In this document: positions 59,846-64,000 of the stretch, piece by piece | Numbering within the stretch: position 1 is the first letter of the stretch | How the letters are laid out: every line of letters starts with the position of its first letter | Assembly: GCF_963675165.1 (NCBI RefSeq) | Contig: NC_087377.1 | Location: 9,317,122 to 9,381,121 of the forward strand | DNA from: Halichondria panicea | Taxonomy: Eukaryota > Porifera > Demospongiae > Suberitida > Halichondriidae | Length of the DNA stretch: 64,000 bases | Reading direction: 5' to 3' | Program-made: the position numbers and the translations under genes | Notes under the pieces: generated by a model | What the model was told of the DNA's origin: nothing | The model's input: only the letters and a program-made list of their open reading frames with translations | Database searches by the model: none

Positions 59846-60106
59846 ATGGGGGGGAAAATAAAATTTGATTATGCTCCCAGGGGTCGGGCATTTGACAAAT
59901 CCCCAACCTATCCCGCATGTGAGGTAGTGGGGACTGACATTTACCGGGATTACGTTTTCGTAAGTGGCTATGACCACATTGCCATAATTATGGAGAATGT
60001 GAAGTCTTACAGTTACGTGATTGAATCACTGCATGCACGTTTTATACACGAGACAGCGGTGCGGTTCACAAACACTGTCACTTGGAAACACGGCTACGAA
60101 ACGTAA
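59846..60106 (+). CDS. Open frame of 86 residues, unknown
   Basis: ATG at 59846 opens MGGKIKFDYAPRGRAFDKSP and continues with VVGTDIYRDYVFVSGYDHIA and MENVKSYSYVIESLHARF to a stop at 60106. No domain is recognised, no signal peptide or membrane segment. It lies 370 bp from the 3' end of the PHYHIP-like gene, on the other strand. It may be chance, but it is longer and less low-complexity than surrounding frames. Confidence 0.3.
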   Translation: MGGKIKFDYAPRGRAFDKSPTYPACEVVGTDIYRDYVFVSGYDHIAIIMENVKSYSYVIESLHARFIHETAVRFTNTVTWKHGYET

Positions 60107-60476
60107 ATATCTGGTACATGTGCTAAATTAGACATTCCTTCTCTTATGCTCTTGCGTGCATCGGGCAAATGCGATTATATGGTTGACAGTGGAATCTCCA
60201 CTTCAGTTAACCACACCCTAATACTAGGCAGGGGGGAAGGGGGATACCCCCCCCCCCCTTTTTTTGCATTCAGGTACTAGTTGTATGACTGAGTGTCTTA
60301 CTATAACAGGGTATTGAAAAACATAAAACGTAAACATTGAAGTTCTGAAAACTTACGCGAAGTGTATAAAAAGAAGAAAAATGTTGCTAGCAGTCTGCGT
60401 GCATTATGTACTGTATGTATGTAGCTACATTATAATAATGCTATATCTACTGTAGGTACGCGAGTTGGGGTTAGGG

Positions 60477-61649
60477 CTAGTATTTTTTGTTTCCTACTCT
60501 GTTGCAGTTCCTGTACTCAAAGAACTGTCTCCTTTGCATGCTTCTGAGGTTTGAACACAAACCGAGATAAAGCAATGGGTTGGTGTTTTTCTTTCTCTCT
60601 GTTTCCTCAACTTTATCCCAGTGTTCTCCGCATGGGGTTTCAATTTCACCAACTTTCAGTATTTCAATATAGATATCTCCGTGTTCATGGCCGTGATTTG
60701 ATATTGACGAAAATTGTTGACCATTCCAGTAGACAAAAGGATTTTGCTCAATGTCGACTTTTAGTAGGTAATCTTTGCACCATGTTTCGTGTTCCTCTTC
60801 AGCTGTTTGTGTGTCTAGAAGTACAAACCTCACATATTGAATGTGATTCTGAGAATAGTATGTGGACTCAAAGAATAAACACCACCTGCTGCTTGTTTCA
60901 CTACTAAGAAGTGCTGATACTGGTAAATTGAAGCGCTCGGTGCCATATGGAGACTGCAGAGGTTCTCCTGATCTTGATGTTGTTGCTGTGAGCCAGACTC
61001 CCTTGATTTTCTGTCCTACGGCTAGTGGGCATTTAATTGGGTGTAGTGTTGGTTTAGCCAACAGTTTGCCAGTTCTTTCTATCATTCCTTTACGCTTCTC
61101 ATTGGTGCAGTGAGTCAGGTACTGAACATCATTCATTGTTCTGCCACTCACATGGCTGGACAGTAGAGAGTATTGTTCCTTCACGTTTGAGCGTATTGCA
61201 ATAGCTTTCTTCTCTTTAGCTGAGAGGTCCTCTCTTTGTTTTTGCAACTCCCCTCCCTTTTGCTTCAATTCTTTTTTGTGCTGCTTTAATTTGTTGCTTA
61301 CGTTCTCCATTGCTCTGGGTTTTTTCTTGCGTTTCTTTGAATTTGTCTTCACTTTTGAAGTCTTTGAAATCGTTTCTTTTTTTCTGGTTGAGAGCTGTTC
61401 GCTACTCTGTTGACTGTGACGTATTTTTTGATCTACTAGAGAAGAAGATTGTTTCTCTACCTCTAGTCTAGTCTTCTTGGTGGAGGGTCTTTCTGAAATG
61501 CCACCATCAGCTTGTCTTTTTCTTTTTCTAGCTTGTTTCTTTTGCTCCGGTTCTTCTAGTTTCTTAACAAAACTCTTTTCTGAATAAACATCTTGATTTT
61601 TTTGTTGACTTGCTTTGCCATCTAATTCTCTGTTCCTGGTGAAAGCCAT
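60477..61649 (-). CDS. Intronless protein with basic coiled-coil N terminus and PHYHIP-like C-terminal domain
   Basis: A single open frame of about 390 codons. I chose the ATG at 61649 (MAFTRNRELDGK); the frame is open further upstream but without an ATG. Residues about 30-180 are Lys/Arg/Glu/Gln-rich with several nuclear-localisation-like clusters (KKQARKRKRQ, KKRKKKPR) and a coiled-coil-like stretch (LKQHKKELKQKGGELQKQRE). The C-terminal half carries SPYGTERFNLP, a Cys/Phe/Tyr-rich strand region (LFFESTYYSQNH), VRFVLLD and WCKDYLLKVDIEQNPF, matching the pattern of the PHYHIP (phytanoyl-CoA hydroxylase-interacting protein) C-terminal domain. The vertebrate PHYHIP FN3 domain is absent. Lack of introns in an intron-rich setting suggests a retrocopy or a recent single-exon gene. 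The biochemical role is unknown. Confidence 0.8.
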   Translation of the reverse strand: MAFTRNRELDGKASQQKNQDVYSEKSFVKKLEEPEQKKQARKRKRQADGGISERPSTKKTRLEVEKQSSSLVDQKIRHSQQSSEQLSTRKKETISKTSKVKTNSKKRKKKPRAMENVSNKLKQHKKELKQKGGELQKQREDLSAKEKKAIAIRSNVKEQYSLLSSHVSGRTMNDVQYLTHCTNEKRKGMIERTGKLLAKPTLHPIKCPLAVGQKIKGVWLTATTSRSGEPLQSPYGTERFNLPVSALLSSETSSRWCLFFESTYYSQNHIQYVRFVLLDTQTAEEEHETWCKDYLLKVDIEQNPFVYWNGQQFSSISNHGHEHGDIYIEILKVGEIETPCGEHWDKVEETERKKNTNPLLYLGLCSNLRSMQRRQFFEYRNCNRVGNKKY

Positions 61650-61698
61650 TTGTTTAGCTGATTTTCTTTGAAAGTGTAACTTTAGATATACCACGCCA

Positions 61699-61764
61699 CC
61701 AATGAAAAGTGGGAGTTCCCAAATGGACACTATCTAATGATTTATAGATCCCACTTTTCATTGG
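61699..61764. repeat. Inverted repeat upstream of the PHYHIP-like gene
   Basis: CCAATGAAAAGTGGGA and its exact inverse, 34 bases apart, starting 50 bp upstream of the chosen start codon. Could be a small foldback or a protein-binding palindrome. Confidence 0.7.
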
Positions 61765-61904
61765 CTAACTATAAGCTAGGAACATTACATCATTAATTGT
61801 TTATACCCTCAATCATATAACTCCCCACTCAAGTGGGATCTACTATGCCCCGAGGGCTGAAGGATACTAGAGTGCATAGGTACATGTACATGTGTAGTAT
61901 GGCT

Positions 61905-62300
61905 TATTACCCGAGGCCGTGCCGCGGCCAGCGGGTATAGTAGTCTGTTGGTTTGTTTGTTTGTTTGTTTGTTTGTGATAGGGTTTTCTACTCACCTGGA
62001 TGCCATAGCGCTGCGTTTGCAGCATAGATAGCCTTCACACAACAATATCTTGATTTAAATAGTGGCAGATTTTGATGTTAAAGTTTCTTTGTCGAATAAA
62101 AGCGAGCAAAAGCTAAACTTGCCCGTTGGCAGCTGCTAACTACACGCGGCCTTTATTCGAGATACCCTATGTTACATTGTGATTTTTCCACATGGGTTAC
62201 TTACAGCTGACGTGATCCTGTACCAGAAACAATGGAACAGGGTCACTAAAGTAGAAAGCTAGAATTACTGCCTCTGCTGACTAGGTATTTGCAGCTGAAG
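61905..62300. repeat. Interspersed repeat, ACCCGAGG...GGATGCCATAGC family
   Basis: Repeat units containing CTCACCTGGATGCCA(T/C)AGC, TCGAATAAAAGCGAGCAAAA and GAAGTGATCCCGTA occur here and at 58140-58440, 62745-62945, 56885-57130 and, inverted, 43690-44060 and 7560-7760. A GTTT microsatellite (61951-61975) is part of this copy. Confidence 0.7.
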
Positions 62301-63095
62301 TGATCCCGTAACATGAATAAGGGCCAAGAAAGTAGAATTGTGACTGGTTGTTGACTGACTCTGGATCCTATACTCTAGCCTGGAAGGAGCCATACTTCTC
62401 TTAGTCTAAGACTCCAGGCTTCTTTGCTGTGATCCCAGTCCACAGTGCATGTCTCATGTGACATACTCAATGTTTCAGCATCCCTACAGTCTGGTTTAGT
62501 TTTATTGCTCTTGAGTTGCTGTGCTAGTCATACATGCTACATGCACTGCATTATCACTCTTCTGGTTTCTTTATTATCATGTCACCAGCCGAGGGTTTGC
62601 ACTTTAGTGCTCTAGTTGTGGTCATGTAGCAAAGTGTGGCTTATTGTAAACAGAAGCCTTACTAAGTATATTGTCCCACGGTAGCATGTACACGCAGTGA
62701 TTATCTAGTAGTAAATCAAGCTGTCTTCACTGATCATGGATCGTTATTTTTACCCGAGGTGCGCGTGGGTGGCCACATGTGTAGTCGTCCGTTGTTTGTG
62801 ACAGGATAATCTACTCACCTGGGTGCCATAGCACTGCGTTTACAGCATGGATAGTCTTCAATATCTTAGTTTAAATAGTGGCAGATTTTGATGTTAAAGC
62901 TTCTTTGTCGAATAAAAGCGAGCAAAAGCTAAGAAGCTGTACATTCTCCTAGTTACGGGTGTGTATGTCCTGGACGGTCACAATATTTTGATCTCATGAT
63001 CACTAAATACGTATACATTATATTGCGCATGTGCTCAGGCAATGATGACAGTCACATACCATGCTATACGTATTTTGAGGGTATAAATGTTATCA

Positions 63096-63390
63096 AAGCA
63101 ATGGCAAGGATACTAATTGCACGAGGCGTAGCCGAGTGCTATTAACCTTGCCAGTGCTTGTTATAAATCCCTTATTGCACGAGTAGCCATACTATTGATT
63201 GTTAATCGTTTGTGATGCAGTTTTAAGGACTTTTTAGCTGCAGTTTCAGTAAAAGAATTAGCCACGTCCGTTATTCGAACGTGTAGTCGTCAAGGCAGTA
63301 ATTGCACGTCGTTAATGACGTTAATTACTGATACGCGATTGATTAATCCACTCTACGAATCACAGTGAATAATAGGACAACATGCATGCG
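63096..63390. repeat. Second copy of the 27601-27916 repeat
   Basis: Same order and orientation as the first copy, with small deletions in the central palindrome. Confidence 0.8.
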
Positions 63391-63734
63391 ATTAAGTACC
63401 TAATCAATAATTATAGTGGCCCCCATTACCGGCTTGGGTCACTTTGTTGGTCCATGTGCCAGTGAGGGTTGATAATTAATTAATCCAGAACGTCTTGTTA
63501 TAATTTCTATATCTGGCTAAACCCTAAGGTGGAAAATGTTTGCTATTATTATTTTTAATCATGTACCACAAAGTAAGTATGCATGCTACTCCTTAATACA
63601 CCCCATATCATTTCAAATGCAAAGGTAGAACTCTTTAAGTTTGTTTCCAAACCAAAAGTATATTTCCAACCTATTTACGTATTTACAGTGCATTTACCTT
63701 TAACCACTCCCTCCACACGCCCACACATGTGCAG

Positions 63735-63781
63735 GATGGGGAGCACTGGTTGAAGGATGAGCCAGTGGATAACTACATGAG
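63735..63781 (+). CDS. Probable 47-bp exon of a gene continuing right
   Basis: Between a pyrimidine-rich CACATGTGCAG acceptor and AG|GTGAGT donor, the sequence reads DGEHWLKDEPVDNYM plus two bases. A weaker candidate exon precedes it at 63417-63461. The gene cannot be identified from this much. Confidence 0.4.
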
Positions 63782-64000
63782 GTGAGTTTGTACTACTGGA
63801 GAGGAAGTATAATGTGGCAAGATAGTCTGTGCTAAGTAAGTGACAGTGTGCATGTTAGTCGAATGGGAGTGCACAGTTTATGGTAAAGCTAATGTTAGCA
63901 AACAGTTATGCATGTATGTGAAGGGAGTGTCAATGTGTTTAGAGCCCTAATACTATTAGTTATACTAACTCTCAACTTCTTTATCCTGGTAACATCCAAT

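Larger units (their letters stand above)
52797..60476. other. Repeats between gene B and the PHYHIP-like gene
   Basis: Should contain the missing 5' exons of gene B, but I could not identify them. Visible are MITEs (54615, 55364, 57821, 59330), a CGAGGTAACGTCGTTTTTA repeat (53470-53830, related to 41570-41740 and 49900-50160), ACCCGAGG-family repeats and short frames at 59077 and 59846. A minus-strand frame at 55833 begins with a hydrophobic, signal-like stretch but has no suitable donor. Confidence 0.5.
61765..63734. other. Repeats right of the PHYHIP-like gene
   Basis: Filled with ACCCGAGG-family units (61905-62300, 62745-62945), a GTCACCAGCCGAGGGTTTGC repeat (62580, also 58706) and the 63096 repeat. 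No gene recognised apart from the exon at the right edge. Confidence 0.6.

Overview
The window looks like nuclear DNA of an early-branching animal, most likely a demosponge. The reasons are an AT-rich background, many short-to-medium GT-AG introns, a metazoan-type receptor tyrosine kinase with fibronectin-like ectodomain modules, a multi-exon immunoglobulin-domain gene, and a dense load of miniature inverted-repeat elements. No prokaryotic organisation (operons, ribosome binding sites, CRISPR) is present. The species assignment is inference; the gene families are read directly from translated exons whose splice phases all agree.

Layout: 1-2.5 kb is a nested transposon block. From 3.4 to 22.7 kb on the minus strand is a multi-exon gene with a signal peptide (22682) and seven Ig modules, running off towards the left edge; its large introns hold MITEs, a MULE-like element with a small spliced gene inside (11.8-12.9 kb), and repeats. 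From 22.7 to 28.5 kb there are only repeats. At 28.5-30.6 kb is a dead, 5'-truncated LINE. From 31.6 to 38.3 kb is a broken copy of a multicopy gene family, split by a 4.2 kb Gypsy-type LTR retrotransposon with both LTRs and a 5-bp target duplication; the Gypsy element itself carries a nested solo LTR.

From 39.2 to 52.8 kb (minus strand) is the receptor tyrosine kinase: FN3-like modules, Thr-rich stalk mini-exons, transmembrane segment, complete kinase domain and a tail with repeated tyrosine motifs. Seventeen exons were phased to give about 910 residues. Its 5' end (signal peptide) was not found. From 52.8 to 60.5 kb there are repeats and a few short open frames. At 60.5-61.6 kb (minus) is an intronless gene with a basic, coiled-coil N terminus and a PHYHIP-like C-terminal domain. 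The right end is repeats plus one probable short exon of a plus-strand gene at 63.7 kb.

Functionally, the two large genes encode cell-surface receptors or adhesion proteins read in the same direction. They may be members of a local receptor cluster, but the Ig gene's membrane/cytoplasmic part is not visible, so shared signalling is inference. Nearly everything else is mobile-element debris.
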